Source: Chytridium lagenaria
Lineage: Eukaryota; Chytridiomycota; Chytridiomycetes; Chytridiales; Chytridiaceae
Reading direction: 5' to 3'
Length of the DNA: 64,000 bases
Assembly (NCBI GenBank): GCA_025449115.1
Contig: JAHLKC010000133.1
Coordinates: 1 to 64,000, forward strand
In this document: one piece after another, positions 36,231 through 48,502 of the stretch
Layout of the letters: each line of letters begins with the position of its first letter
Numbering within the stretch: position 1 is the stretch's first letter
Program-made: the position numbers and the translations under genes
The notes under the pieces: generated by a model
Databases searched by the model: none
What the model was told of the DNA's origin: nothing
What the model saw: the letters and a program-made list of their open reading frames with translations, nothing else

Positions 36231-39200
36231 TCACGCTTTCCCTCCTCTTTCTCCTCCTTCACGTTCAAGATGTACAGACATATCAAATATCTTCTCATCA
36301 TCCTCCGAACCCATCCTCATCCCCGCCAACGTCTTCCCAACAACAGCCCCAGGTGGCATGCCAAATTCGTTCTTCTCGTCAAAAATGATCCTACACCTTC
36401 CCCTGCGACCCCCCGATCCTCAATCCCTCTTCCCCCCTATTAAACTCCTCCCCGTCCTCCTCCTCCTCATCATCATCATCATCTTCCTCCTCATCCCCAT
36501 GATCCCCATACCCATCATCCTCCATCAACTTCTCCCTACCCTCCTCACCTCTCCAAAGTCTCCATCCCCAACCTCCTGTCCCCGAATCCCAACCCCAACA
36601 GCCGCCCCAACGCCTCCCGCCGTAACAGCGATCGGCGTCCCCCTCGTCCTTGTATGCTCCATCTCCCCGGTAATCGCAGGCACAGGCATCGACGACCGTC
36701 TCGCCGGATTTCCCGTTGAAAACGTAAACAACGGCCTTGGATACAAACTCGACACGGCGCGGTAACGCTAGAATCGCCGCCGCGTTCGACGACGACGACG
36801 ACGTCGATGACGACGTAAACGACCCGCGTTCCCCAACTGCTCCCGTATTCGCCAACAACCCAATCCGTCCAGCACCTCCAGCCCCAGGTCTCCCCGACAA
36901 CGACGCCGTAGCGTTCTGACTCGGTGAAAACGTGTACTGAGATGAGCTCGGTGTACTCCCTAAACTCACTCCACTGGTCGTCTTTATCCCAGAGGCAGTA
37001 GGCGACACAACCTCCCCTTCCCCGACCTTTTGGGCCGGAAAGAACCCACTACTAACTCTCACAGGTTCCGCCGCTACAATCACATTCGACGAAGGAGAAG
37101 ACCCAGTGATTTTCGAACGGCCAGTGGAGAACGGCGCAGAAGGTGGTTTCCGCGCCCATTCCCTCTCTAATCCCGTTTGTCCACCCCTCACAGCCGCTAC
37201 AACCGCCCCTCCATCCCCACTCAACAAACCATCATACCCAGCCCCCCCGCTTCGACTCCTCACCCGTCCATGTACAATTGGTGCCGTCACTCCAAGGTTA
37301 GCCAAAGCCGCCGCCGCCACCTCCACATCCAAAGCCGACGTGAATGCAACTTCAGGCGGTGGGGCAATAACCACAGTCGGTGGTGTCCCAACCGCACTCC
37401 GAGGTTGCGGGACTTGACTTTCAGATGACGAAACAATAGATACACCTTCGCCCGACAGAGTCGACCCTGCAACACCACTCCCACTCGTGCCTTGGTTCCC
37501 CGTTGACCCGTTCCCCTCGTCTCCACTATCACTAAGCACAGTGCTAAGCGTCGGCGCTGTGACAACGGGTCCGCGAGCGAGGGAGGAGAGGTGTTTACCA
37601 AAGTAGCGTTGATCACGGGGGTCTCCTTGGATAGTGGCTGTAGGGGGTGGTGGGATGGGTGACGTTGGTGTAGCAGAACCGTCTCGTGGTGTGTCGGAAG
37701 GTAGATTGCCCATAGCAGCTGCAAAAGATGAGGCTGCTTCACCATCCTTCTTCCCAAGAGCGGCAGAGACGGCGTGAAGTGAATCAGAAAATGATGCATT
37801 TAGGTCTTTAAGTTGTTGAACCTCGCAAGGGCCATCTACCAAAAATACAAGATAATTCATATTCAATACACAGCAAACTGTCACAAAAATGCCAAAAATA
37901 TAGAGTCCAGCTAACGAGTGAAGACCTCTACAAAAAAAAAAAAAAAACAACTACTCACCCTCGACCTTGACGACTTCCTCATCACAGACGCATCCGACCC
38001 AGTCGAGCTCCTGCTCCCAAACCCATCCTGACTCCTCGGCGAACCCTCCGAAACCGCCACAGACCCTCCCAAATGTCTCCCCAACAACCCCCTCCGCTTT
38101 CCCTCCATGGCTCTAATAAAATCCCCCAACTCCGCCATCTCCCCATTTCCCGTCTCAGGGTGACTCACACCTCCAAACAGTCCCGGCGACACCAACGTCA
38201 CCAACGGCGGTGGACTCATTCTATTCGCCGACATGAGAAGATGGTTTGAGAGAAAGAGATGACTTGATGATGGTGTGAAAAGAAGGGGCGCGGTCGGCGG
38301 TGTGACGCCTGTTGTGTTGGAATGGGCGGGAGCGGGGGATGCGCCGGGATGGTGAGATGCGGTGCTTCCCATGCGGGCCGCGGCGAGTTGACTGGGATGG
38401 AGGACGGTGGTGCCGATAGCGAGACCACCGCCGGATGGGGACGCTTGAGGGAAGGTGAAGGAAGGACGGCGGGTCATTCCACCAGGGTTATTGCTGCCGG
38501 CAGAGTTGCTTGAGTTGTTTGAGTTGGCGAGAGAGGAGGAGGACCGGCCTCCTTGAACCCTTGCCTTCTAGTTCACAAAGCGAAAAGAAAAGGGTAAGAT
38601 TCGAAAAAAAAAAATGTGGGGATTCCCGTCAGGAAAAAGAAGAACTTGATGGTATGTCATCAGTGTATCAAACAGATAAATGAGAAGAAATTCCAGACAC
38701 TCGATCTCAAACGGCGCCTTCAACAAAGCAACCAGGAAAAGGAAATTAACAATTGATAGGTGCTTTAGCCCGTATACATAAATAAAAAATAATTTATAAA
38801 CCACTACGAAGGGGTGAAAACAACAAACAAACCTGACTCTCCATCCCTGTATCAAACGGCGGACTCCCAATATCCAACCCAAAAGTGCATCACTACTCAA
38901 CCTAAACTTCTTCTTCCCCCACCCTCTCCTCATCCTCCCCTCCACAAGCGCCGAAAACGGTGGCATCTCACTCGCATCAAAAAGCCTTCCCGGCGAAACT
39001 CCTCCAGAAGACACAAGGCTCCCTACAACTCCACTCCCAGGGCTCTGCAAGAATACCCGTCGTTCATCTCGTCTCTGTTGGAGCGCCACGCGTGGTACTG
39101 ATGAAGTCGACGACGCGCTGGACACGGGCGCGTCTGTGGCGCTCCCAATGCGGTACCGGTAGACGTCGGGAGATGGGGAAGTGGAGATATTGGAGGCGCG

Positions 39201-40774
39201 TGGGTTTTGATTTGGGGTGCGAAGATGGACGGGGAGGGAGGCGGAGGGGATGTTGACGGCTCCTGGTGTTGATCTTGGGTTTGGTGATGTGCTTGGGACG
39301 GCGACGGCTGTTGCGCTGCCGTGAGATGACGGGTTTGATATGGGGTAGGCTTGACGAATGGGAAGACTAGAGGCGGCGTTTTGGTGGAGGTGAGCTCCTG
39401 CGAGAGGGTTTCGGGAAGATGGGCGAGGTTGTTCACGGGCATCTAGTGAACGAGGGGCAAAGTAGTTGTTGTCCATGTCTGCGAAGCGGGAGCTAAGAAC
39501 AGCTTCGGGGTTGTCGACGGTAAACTCGCATTCGAGACGGTATGTGACGTGAAGATTAAACGTGCTATAACTATATTAACTTCTAATTCACTGATACCAC
39601 ACTAACCCAAGCGTCGTATCTACATTTTCAAATCGATACTCTGATACCCATCGTCTCATATCCGTCGTCAAATGAAGTTGATCTAAATTCCCAATTTTAG
39701 TTTATTTGGAGCAGGCAAAAAAGCTAAATGTACCTAACCCCGCTTCATCTGGTTGATTAAACCTCCCGGTTGATAAACGATACCCAATCTTGAGCGGTCC
39801 GCTTTTACTCTTCCGAAGCTTCCGAAACAATCTATACGCCGGAAGCAGCCGCGTAAAGGCGTAAAGGGATCGAAAGAACATGACCATCTTCTTATACATG
39901 ACAGCAACTTCAGGCGGTGGAGATGGTACAGGTTGCCTATTAACACAAAATCAAAAACAACGTCAGCGAAAACTACCAACAAACTAAAAAACCTCCCGGA
40001 ACATCCCACTTTTCAGTAAACCCATTCACTTACGCTAAAGTCAACTGCCACGTCTCCAACAGTACCCTCCGTCTCTTCACAGTCGCCCCTGTAAGCCCCA
40101 TCCTGCACTTGCAGCAATTCAGGTGCAATCCTCATCCTCCGCTGCGTCACTTCATCCTTTAGAATCAATATCTGGTTCGGCGCTAAAATCCGAAAGGTCA
40201 AGGTATAAATCGATGATAAGGGGAGGTGGTGGAGTTGCAGTTAAGGCGAGATGCCGCCATTGCTTCATTTCGCTTCGAACGGGTTCAATATCGGGTGTTT
40301 CCAGGTTAAACTGTGTTCACCAAAGGTTAGCGTTGCCGTACAAAACATTACCGTGGAGAACATGGCCCATGTTGCAAGATGCTCCACAACAAGTCCAATA
40401 AATAAAGAAAGCTATAATAATCACAACCAAAACTACCCACCCATTTATTCTTCTTCACTGTCTGCCTCCCCACCGCCCCCGCTCCACCCATCGGCGACCC
40501 CACACCGGGCGACCCCCGGTCGTCCCATTGACATTCTCCGTCCCCCCACAACCGGACTCCCCGGTCCCGACGACGCCGCACTCGCCACCCCCACACTCGT
40601 AGGATGCGTCCAGCGACTCTGCACAACGATTTGCGCGGCTTTACTGCAAAAGTTCTGGACGATGGATTCGTCTTTAGGCTTGGTGACGGCGACGCTACCG
40701 GCGGAGGAGGTGAGGGAGGCGACGGAGGAGGAAGGGTCTTTGTAAGGAGAGGACATGGTGGGTGAGGTGTACAT
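36231..40774 (-). CDS. ATG13: Autophagy protein 13, regulatory subunit of the Atg1 kinase complex
   Basis: Atg13 scaffolds the Atg1 kinase complex and is a main TORC1 target; dephosphorylated Atg13 starts autophagosome formation. The start near 40774 (MYTSPTMSSPYKDPSSS) leads to the N-terminal HORMA domain: IVQNFCSKAAQIVVQSR, KNKWVG, an exon with PPPLIIDLYLDLSDF, and MYKKMVMFFRSLYAFTRL with LLPAYRLFRKLRKSKSG, KIGYRLSTGRF and HVTYRLECEFTVDN. The remaining two thirds are Ser/Pro/Gly-rich and disordered, as in fungal Atg13, and contain FGGVSHPETGNGEM and EFVSKAVVYVFNGKSGE. The C-terminus is acidic, then reads RIIFDEKNEFGMPPGAVVGK to the TGA at 36231. A frame break coincides with a C6/G6 run at 36409-36414. 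Several introns. The HORMA blocks make the assignment firm; the C-terminal exon structure is uncertain. Confidence 0.85.
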
Positions 40775-41605
40775 AGTGGATATTTTAGGGGGGGGGGGAG
40801 CGGTGAGGTAGGGTTGGTTTATAAATGAGAGATGGGATGGAGTATGCTTTTGTTGGGCTTCTCAGATGCGGAGAGTTGGCATGAGAGGCGCACCCAACAA
40901 CCCACTTCAAAATTTCAAAATGTTTTTTTGAGCCTCTGTTAATAGCAAGGTGGACGCGCACACTCTGGTTGCAGGTGGAGCGTCACAGCGATGCTTCGGG
41001 CTAATATAGTGAAAATGAGGTTTGAATGTGTGAATAATTATGAGTTGTAGTAAAACTGACGCTCTTGTGATGGACTGTGGTGACGATGGTATCAAGACAA
41101 CGAAGTGCTAAGTTTTAGAAATGATCGATCGGTCCACGGAGGCAGGCATTACACGTCATTCGATACCACAAGGGTATGAAGATAGCTTAAAACTATACAC
41201 AAGTATTCTAAAGACAGTATTTTAAACGATTTAAACAAACTCCAAAACTACCGACTAAACCCCAGTAAAGAAACACAATATTCGTAGCATAACAAATAAT
41301 CATGCTCATTTGGCACCCTAAATCACTCTTCAATAGGGGGCAAAACATTGATCATTTCAAACGCGCAAAACAACAGCAATAAACAAAATAGACAAAAGAG
41401 ATGGATAAATTAACATTAAGCAGGCATCTCTAAATAAAGAGAAGAGGGAAAAAGGCAAGGTCTCAACATTTTACAAGAAACAAGGAGACGGGGGGCGTGG
41501 AGATATTGGTATCAATTTAAGAAAGGACGAAAATAGTAGAAGAATTTAAGATATAAAGTCAAAAAATGAGAACTGAGAACATACGACGGAGAGTAACAAG
41601 GTTTC
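40775..41605. other. Intergenic region upstream of ATG13
   Basis: About 830 bases with no coherent coding frame. A G10 run sits near 40789-40799, directly upstream of the Atg13 start. The rest is AT-rich and without repeats that I can see. Confidence 0.45.
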
Positions 41606-42700
41606 TTAAGTTCGTTGCTTTCTCGTGGGGGGTTTTTCTTCCTCTTCCTCATCATCATCCTGCTTTCTCTTGAGCAACTTTTCTTCATCGTCGTCTTCAT
41701 CATCCTCGTCATCTTCTTCATCGTCTTCGGCACCACCTTCTTCGAAATCAGCGTCGTCTTCTGCTCATGAAGGTTAAAAATATGAACAGAGAAGATCATG
41801 TAAAAACACGTGGAAAATAACTGTAAACTCACCATCATCATCCTCGTCATCATCATCACCACCCTCTTCACCACCCTCCCCTTCCTCACCATCCCCTTCG
41901 TCCTCTTCACCCTCTCCACCTTCGGGGCCTTCCTCACCTTCCTCTTCCTCACCACCCTCCTCCTCCTCCCCTTCACCCTCTTCCCCGCCCTCCTCTCCCT
42001 CCTCCTCCTCATCATCATCATCATCATCGTCCCCATCATTATCCACAACCTCATCCGCAGCACTCTTTATTTGTGCGCGCATTCATCTCTGAGGTCGACG
42101 TGTTTAAACAGTGCGGGGAATAGGTCATTGGAAGCAAGGATGGATGTTCCATCAATGAAATCTTCCTCGTAATCTTGCGGGAAGAGCTGTACAGATAAAT
42201 TAGCCTATAGTCTTTTCAATCATCTCCATCAACACCAAAAATTCAATGTGAAAATTTTCTCATAAGACCAGAAAAATGCTGAACCCCCGCTCTCTCGATC
42301 CATCTCATTCCGTCCCGTTGAGTCACTTGCGCTGCAAAAAGTACCGCCTGCATCTCCGCATCTGTACGTTCAACTTCAACCATCTTCCGTCGCTTGGGAT
42401 ATCCAGCAAAGTAGCTCAACCCTCCGTCTCTATCAGCATCTTATACCAAGTCCACGCCACTGAGACCGTGCCTTTCGTCAAACCCCCCTCCCCCCATCTT
42501 CCCTAAACAACCCTCGTATTGTTTAAACCCTTCCAACTTTTTCATTGCAGGCAAGCACTTTATCCAGAGAGCAATAACCACGACACCATTCCAAACCATG
42601 GCACGGATCCAACACCAAAAAAAAATATATACACACTAACGCGGCACAGTCGGAATTACAGAAAACTCACCATAGGTGTAAGGATATGCACAAGGGCCAT
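41606..42700 (-). CDS. Uncharacterised protein with Asp/Glu-rich C-terminus and basic terminal signal
   Basis: The first exon probably starts at 42700 (MALVHILTPM) with a GTGAGT donor. A later exon encodes LSYFAGYPKRRKMVEVERTD and AQVTQRDGMRWIERAG. The next (after a TACAG acceptor) gives LFPQDYEEDFIDGTSILA, NDLFPALFKHVDLRDE and then MRAQIKSAADEVVDNDG, leading into about 70 residues of almost only Asp, Glu and Gly. The last exon ends EEKLLKRKQDDD and KPPTRKQRT at 41606. One base appears to be missing at the AA near 42082. The acidic tail and terminal basic clusters resemble nuclear chaperone-type or chromatin proteins, but I recognise no family and assign no function. Confidence 0.55.
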
Positions 42701-43651
42701 TATGCTTGAAGGTGCGTTTGAGTGTGTGTTGGTTGATTTGGTATAAATTTTGAGCTTGAAAAGACGGTTGGTTGTGTGATGGTCTCAAGTGGTTAAGCTA
42801 TGGGTGCGCGTCGTTAAAGAAAATCTGGTGTTGAATGGAGGATTATTTGATGATGGATGGATGGATGGATGATGATGATGATGATGATGATGGATGTGAC
42901 TGGAAGCTTTAGAGAAAGGTACGTAGTGTATACCGATAGAAAAGAAATAGGGCTCAAAGTGAATTGTGATGAGGGAATTCACTTAATGATTTGATAGAGC
43001 GGGTATGGAACTCACCCTCCTTTTTGTTTCTTCTGGACAATAATGTTGTATTTTTTATTTTGTCTCTCCAATTTTAATTTCCAGTTTCCAATTTCTTATT
43101 GGCTGCCTCATTCAATTGGATGTCCATTACATTCTGATCACGCTTTCTCCTTTTATCCTTTAAACCTTCTACGCTATATTTATTTCAAATAATAAAACTT
43201 GATAATAGATACTTAGACCTGAGATAAACTTTATGATAAACTCTTCTTTTTATTCCCTAAACGAGAAAAAGAACAAAAAAAAAGAAAGAACGAAAAAAAA
43301 CAGGGCACACCTTAACCACAACAAAAAAAAAAAAAACGAACAAAGAACGTATGTCAAAGAGAGAAAAAGGACAGCGAAAGAAAACAAACCACGCACATCA
43401 ACATCACTCCAGAAACAAGATCATTTCAGGAAAAGATATAAAAGATGGGAGAATATGGAGCTACAGGATCAAAAATAACAAAAAGGTAAAAAGAAGTGGG
43501 GGGAGAGGTGAGGGTTTTGAATGGGTCCTTATACAAACAAAGACATTCCCTAAATCTACGAATGGCAAAAGTGGTTTGTTATGATTTTCTTTCTTCATGG
43601 GCCAGGTGTTGGTGTTGGTAAAAAAAGAGGGGACATTGTCGCGTCATTTGC
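42701..43651. other. Intergenic region with a GAT microsatellite
   Basis: About 950 bases without a gene. It includes GGATGGATGGATGGATGATGATGATG repeats at about 42853-42892 and A-rich runs at 43260-43340. It lies upstream of the acidic-protein gene and downstream of cytochrome c1. Confidence 0.5.
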
Positions 43652-44993
43652 TTACACCTCACGGATCTAAAAGATAAAATCATAATGTCAGATATCAACA
43701 TTCAAGAACAAATTCCAACCAATAGAGAATAAACAAATAACAAAAATGCGTGTAAAAATGGAATACATACAGAGCTCGAAGGCTTGTAAACAATCTTCCT
43801 CGACTTAATGTAAGACCACTTGAACCTCTTCCAGTAAACTGAGAGCCCCAACATCATCACCGAAATAGCAATTGCCTTCAACCCCATCTTCTTCCTCTGA
43901 TCATGCTCAGGGTACGACGCCCATGTCAAAAACACAGACACATCCTTGGCAAGCTGAGAAGCAGTGTTGGGAGTTCCATCCTCGTAGTCAACCACTTCGT
44001 CATAGAGCGCACGCGCCATTGAAATGGCTCCTCCGGGGAAGTAAGGGTTGAAGTGGAGGCCCTCACGGATGCTGAGACCAGCGGGGGGGTCGGCGTATCC
44101 GAGAAGAAGGGCGAAAATGTAGTCTTCTTCACCGTGACGGGCCTTGACAATGCAAGAAAGATCGGGGGGGTAGGCTCCTCCGTTGGCGGCACGGGCAGCC
44201 TCCTCGTTAGCGTAGGGCCTGGGGAGGTGGTCTGAGAGCTGTAAATTATTATTGCAAATAGTAGCGTTAGTATGATATTCTCTGTAAATTAAAGGCTAAA
44301 AGAGCAGAAATACCTTTCCAGGGCGGGTAAACATCTCGCCCTTATCGTTGGGGCCGTCGACGTACTCGAACTCCTCAGCCATGGCCTTGGCCTCAGCTTC
44401 AGTGTGGGAAACGCCGACAAGGTTACGCCAGGCAAGGAGGTCCATAGAGTGGCAGGCAGCGCAAACCTCACGGTAAACCTGGTATCCACGACGGATGCTA
44501 AAACACGAAACAAAATGCAAAAGAAAATTTATGTCAGAAGTTGACCTTTAAAAGCAAAGTATGCAATAGCCCGTTGACAGAAATCGCTATTTAGCAAAAA
44601 CGAAATTAGGACTTACGAAGCGTGGTCGTAACTCTTAAACCAAGACTTGTGGTCCCAAGGGTAATGCGGGGGATGAATTCCATCATCCAAAAGCGCAAAC
44701 GCCTTTGCCTCGCTCAAAGGCAAAGACACCTCAACCCCGTACTCCTTCAGCTTCTCCTGCACCATCCTAGAAACCTCTGCAACATTCTTGCCGTAAACCC
44801 TCAATCGTTCATCGGTGAAAACAGTGTTGGAAAGAGTGTATCCGAGGACTCCGCAAACAGCCGTGGCCTTAGTGAACCAGATCAAGGCTTCTTTGCGGGT
44901 GCCAAAGGCGGAGGTGGAGGTGGAGGCGAAACGGGGGAAAGGAGGGGTGTGGAGGCCGCGGCGGGCTGTGTTTTGGGCGAACCGTGAAAACAT
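43652..44993 (-). CDS. CYT1: Cytochrome c1, haem subunit of mitochondrial complex III
   Basis: This subunit passes electrons from the Rieske protein to cytochrome c at the inner mitochondrial membrane. Exon 1 (start 44993) encodes an Arg/Ser/Thr-rich mitochondrial targeting sequence ([19 protein letters not shown]) and a hydrophobic sorting segment ([17 protein letters not shown]). [21 protein letters not shown] follows. Exon 2 holds the haem site [18 protein letters not shown]. Exon 3 has the family blocks [25 protein letters not shown] and [19 protein letters not shown], which includes the axial methionine region. [19 protein letters not shown] precedes the single C-terminal membrane helix, and the protein ends with [15 protein letters not shown] after a final intron. 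All key motifs are intact and the frame is clean across exons. Confidence 0.95.
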
Positions 44994-46081
44994 GGCTGTC
45001 TGGGATAAAATGGAGAGATTAGCATGGCGCATAATTTTAGGAAGAGGTTATATGATGGAGTGAACGAGATTAAGATAAGAGAGTGCGGTTTAAATCTGTA
45101 AATATTCAAATTCCTTCCAACCAAGATCGAACTTCTCAGCAACTAAGAACATGCATCCTTATCCGTCCCACTTCAACTCTATCACTCCCGTACGAGTATC
45201 GCGCAATGATCCTTTTAAAGAATAGCACACTATACCCATATCCATCGCGTCGATGAAATGAGTCCAAGATCCTATCGATCCCTTCTCCATCGCTAGATCT
45301 TTCCCCACAAAAAGGCGACGGGCTGATCAGTACTGCTTGAATTACAATCATCTCCCGTTAATGCTCTCAGCAAGTATCCTCAAGTATAAAAGACTTCTCT
45401 TCAAGATAATGTATCTCCGTCTTCCTTGTACTCTATGTCAAACATCAACTCCCCTCAACAGCCCCCATTTCCCGCCGGAATCCAACCACACAGCACAAGT
45501 AAAGCGACAGAGCTGAAAAGACAAAAACTGCATAGATAGTCGACCTATAAAGAGGCTATGACCCTTCCAGCAGCAGTAGAAGCGATGAAAGGTAGAAAGA
45601 GGATGGGGGTGGACTGTTCTTGTGCAAACTACGTTAGAGATGGGAATGAGGTTTACTTTTCGCCTTCAGGTTTTGCCTTTTTTTCACTGTGCAACCCTGA
45701 GCGAGAAAAAAAGAAAGAGATTCTTGTGAGTTTGCCTACGTATGGTCAAAGGTCGTTTGTTGGGCGTTAACGTGCGAAACAGTAAGTATGGAGCTGGGAA
45801 TGCGCTGGATGCTTAAAACATATGAGAAAGGTCCGTGAGGACATTGTCTAGAATTACCATATGTTTGTTGATGGTGACTTTATGAAATTCTGTTTGTTCT
45901 TTAATACAAATACATGCGCTTTCACCTTTAGCCTTTTGAATGTCTCTGGGTTTTTGCTTTATTCTATCGCAGATGATTGAAACGTGTTGACTTTTGCCCA
46001 TACATGCGCGTGGTTGTTTCCTTTGTGGTAGCGATGAAAGAATGACGACACCTCAAGTTTTGACAATTCTTACACACAGAC
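44994..46081. other. Intergenic region between CYT1 and the PrpF-like gene; one doubtful small ORF
   Basis: Almost 1.1 kb. A frame at 45558-45770 on the plus strand (MTLPAAVEAMKGRKRMG, CSCANYVRDGNEVYF) could be preceded by a short exon at 45437 (MSNINSPQQPPFPAGIQ) ending in a GTAAAG donor. No family resemblance was found, so I do not call it a gene. The rest holds the promoters of the two divergent neighbours. Confidence 0.35.
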
Positions 46082-47733
46082 ATGCCTTCGTTGAAAGTGC
46101 CTGCAGCTTTCTACAGAGGTGGAACGAGGTAATGAATATTAATTGCATGGTATAGCACACGATATCCGGCATTCCACATCAATGCATTCTATTCTGAGTC
46201 GATACCGTACTCAAACCTTCTATAGCAAAGGCCTCATTTTTTCTGGCGAAACACCTCTCACCATATCCCACCCCTCTCCAAGAATCCATCATTCTGAAAG
46301 CAATGGGTAAAAACTTCCTCGTGCATCTTCTTTTCAACAATTCCAAAGGCTCACCCGACCCTGATGGTCGTCAAATTGATGGGTTGGGGGGCGGTATTTC
46401 ATCGCTCTCCAAAATCGCCTTGATCGGACGTGCGGTAAGGAAGAGGGATTTGTAGATGATGGGAGGCTAAAGGGATGGGACGTGGATGTTGTGTATCGGT
46501 TTGGACAGGTTGAGGTGCGGAAGGCGAAAGTGGATTGGTAAGTCTTTTGCATGCGTCATGTTATTATTTGTTCTTTTGGTGGTTTCATCCAAATCCGTAA
46601 TATCAATAGTGTGTTTAGTATTCATTTAATCGCGAGAAACTCGACCTGAGCGCAATTTACGTAAAACTGATCTCTGAATGCAGGTCAACCACCTGCGGTA
46701 ACCTCACAGCCGCCGTCGCCCAATCCGCCATCACAGACGCTCTCATCCCCCCTCCACACTCCTCTCTCGCGCTCTCACCCATCTCCAACGTTTCCCCTCA
46801 ACCGTTACCCCACGCACTTCCATTGTCCCCGTCTCTATTTACGCGATCAACACGGGTCAGAAGCTTGTCGCGCATGTACCGGTGGAGGTTGACGGAGATG
46901 TAGTCCAGGTTGCTGAGAAGGGCAATGATAGGATTAGTGGAGTTCCAGGGACGGCTGCGGGAGTAAAGGTGGAGTTTTTGGAGCCAGTTGGAGTTGTAAA
47001 GGGGAGGAACGGGGAGGGTGCGGGCAATGGAACAGTTGTCGTTGAACGTGAAGGAAAAAAGGTATGATATATTATTACCGTTTTCCCATAATCTATTATG
47101 GTAACCACCATTTATGATCTTTTGCTAGATACCTGTTTCTGTCATGGATTGTGGTCTCCCCGTCATTTTCGTATCTATCGACTCCCTCTCCCTACCCTTC
47201 TCCACGTTCTCCCTTCCCCCATCCACGCTCGACCAAAACACCTCAACAATGTCCCTCATCGAATCCCTCCGCACCGCCACAGCCCACTACCTAAACCTTC
47301 CCCTTACCCCCTCCACGCCCAAGATCTGCCTCATTTCCCCGCCCACCTCCTCTTATACCACGACAAGCAATACCACGGTCGCCCCCATTAACGCTGACGT
47401 GTTTTTACGTGCAGTCAGTGTTGGTAACGTGCATCGAACGGTGCCGGCGACTGTGTTGCTTGCGGCTGCTGCGTCGGCGTGTGTGAGGGGGACGGTGGTT
47501 AATGGGGTTTGTCAGAGAGTGGAGAGAAAGGGATGGCTGAGAGTTGGACATCCGGCAGGCGTTGCAGAGGCGGGGGCTAGAGTTGTGGAGGAGGAGGGGA
47601 GATGGAGGGTGGAGTCGACGGTTATGCTGAGGACGGCGCGACGGATTATGGTTGGTATTTTTTAGGTGCTTGTAGTTTTTCTAAAAAAAAACCTTGTGAA
47701 TTTTAGGAAGGGAACGTTATTGTGCCGCAATGA
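46082..47733 (+). CDS. PrpF-type isomerase (methylaconitate isomerase-like, DUF453)
   Basis: PrpF proteins isomerise aconitate-like substrates such as methylaconitate in the methylcitrate route, and related enzymes act on other unsaturated acids; the substrate here is not determined. Exon 1 (from 46082) reads MPSLKVPAAFYRGGT, spliced to SKGLIFSG, giving the family opening RGGTSKG. The hallmark DGRQIDGLGGGISSLSKIAL follows, then the glycine-cysteine loop W-S-T-T-C-G-N-L at 46680-46700, with the catalytic cysteine. SIYAINTGQKLVAHVPVEVD and ISGVPGTAAGVKVEFLEP come next, and the C-terminal domain ends VGHPAG, TARRIM, then EGNVIVPQ across a last intron. A one-base break sits at a GG pair at 46434-46435, where one more G restores the family sequence. 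Diaminopimelate-epimerase fold by family knowledge. Confidence 0.88.
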
Positions 47734-48502
47734 ATGGCAGAAGAAGACGTGAAGTTAAAAAAAGAAATGAAGGCCGTTAAAAGCTTGAATGTTACTGCGA
47801 AACACATTAAAGAGTCCGAAGGGGTTGCCAGGCGTGGAGGTCACGCCCAGGTGGAATTGTCGTTTGTTTGAATTTTGGTTACGGCTACAAAGTTGTTTTG
47901 TCTTCACAAAGTTGTGTTGGTCAGAACAAAGAGGAACAGCATTTTAAAAACTGTGTGCGGGCATTCCCACATTAACTTTAACTTTCAATTGCATCTCCCC
48001 ACGCTTCATTTCTCTATCCTTCACACCATTGATTTAGGCATCAGCAGTATTCGCTATCCCCGTTGTTTATTTTGACAAAGGCTGGGAGGCACTGCTTTCC
48101 ATTACTTTGGTTGACGAGGAGAGCCTCTAACCGAACAACCACACGTCCTTATCCAAGAACATTGATCGCTTTTGCATCTGCGTTTTCAATCATTAAATGC
48201 CTGCTTTGTGGGAGAGTCGGACACATCCTTGCATGAGCTGTCATGAATCTACAGCAGCAAGGAAAATGTCGACGCATGCTGCTTCTCATCGTATTCAGAG
48301 GCATCAGCAACGTCGTAGGGTTGATACAGAAAAGGGAGATGTAAGAGGCAGATGTCGACTCGCAAGACCATCGGACCGTCATTCATGTCAGAATATGAAC
48401 TGTGGAGAGTCTTGCTGGGGCATGCGGACTGAAGCGAGAACGTATCGCATCATGGAGACCGAATCCAACCCATCACCGTTCAATTCGCGCTGCGGCATAA
48501 AG
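47734..48502. other. Intergenic region upstream of the GH26-like gene
   Basis: About 770 bases. An open frame starts upstream at 48197 in phase with the next gene, but it is Arg/His/Ser-rich without family resemblance and lacks a signal peptide. I therefore place the start of the next gene at 48503 and treat this as promoter and leader. Confidence 0.4.

Noticed and set aside
36223..36765. Long plus-strand frame opposite ATG13
   Set aside because: It mirrors the acidic low-complexity C-terminus of Atg13 on the other strand and shows only Pro/Leu/Ile-rich sequence.
41810..42172. Hydrophobic plus-strand frame rich in Leu, Ile and Phe
   Set aside because: It is the antisense reading of Asp/Glu codons in the acidic protein gene.
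45437..45770. Possible two-exon small gene
   Set aside because: A plausible donor and an open frame exist, but no acceptor choice or family resemblance supports it.
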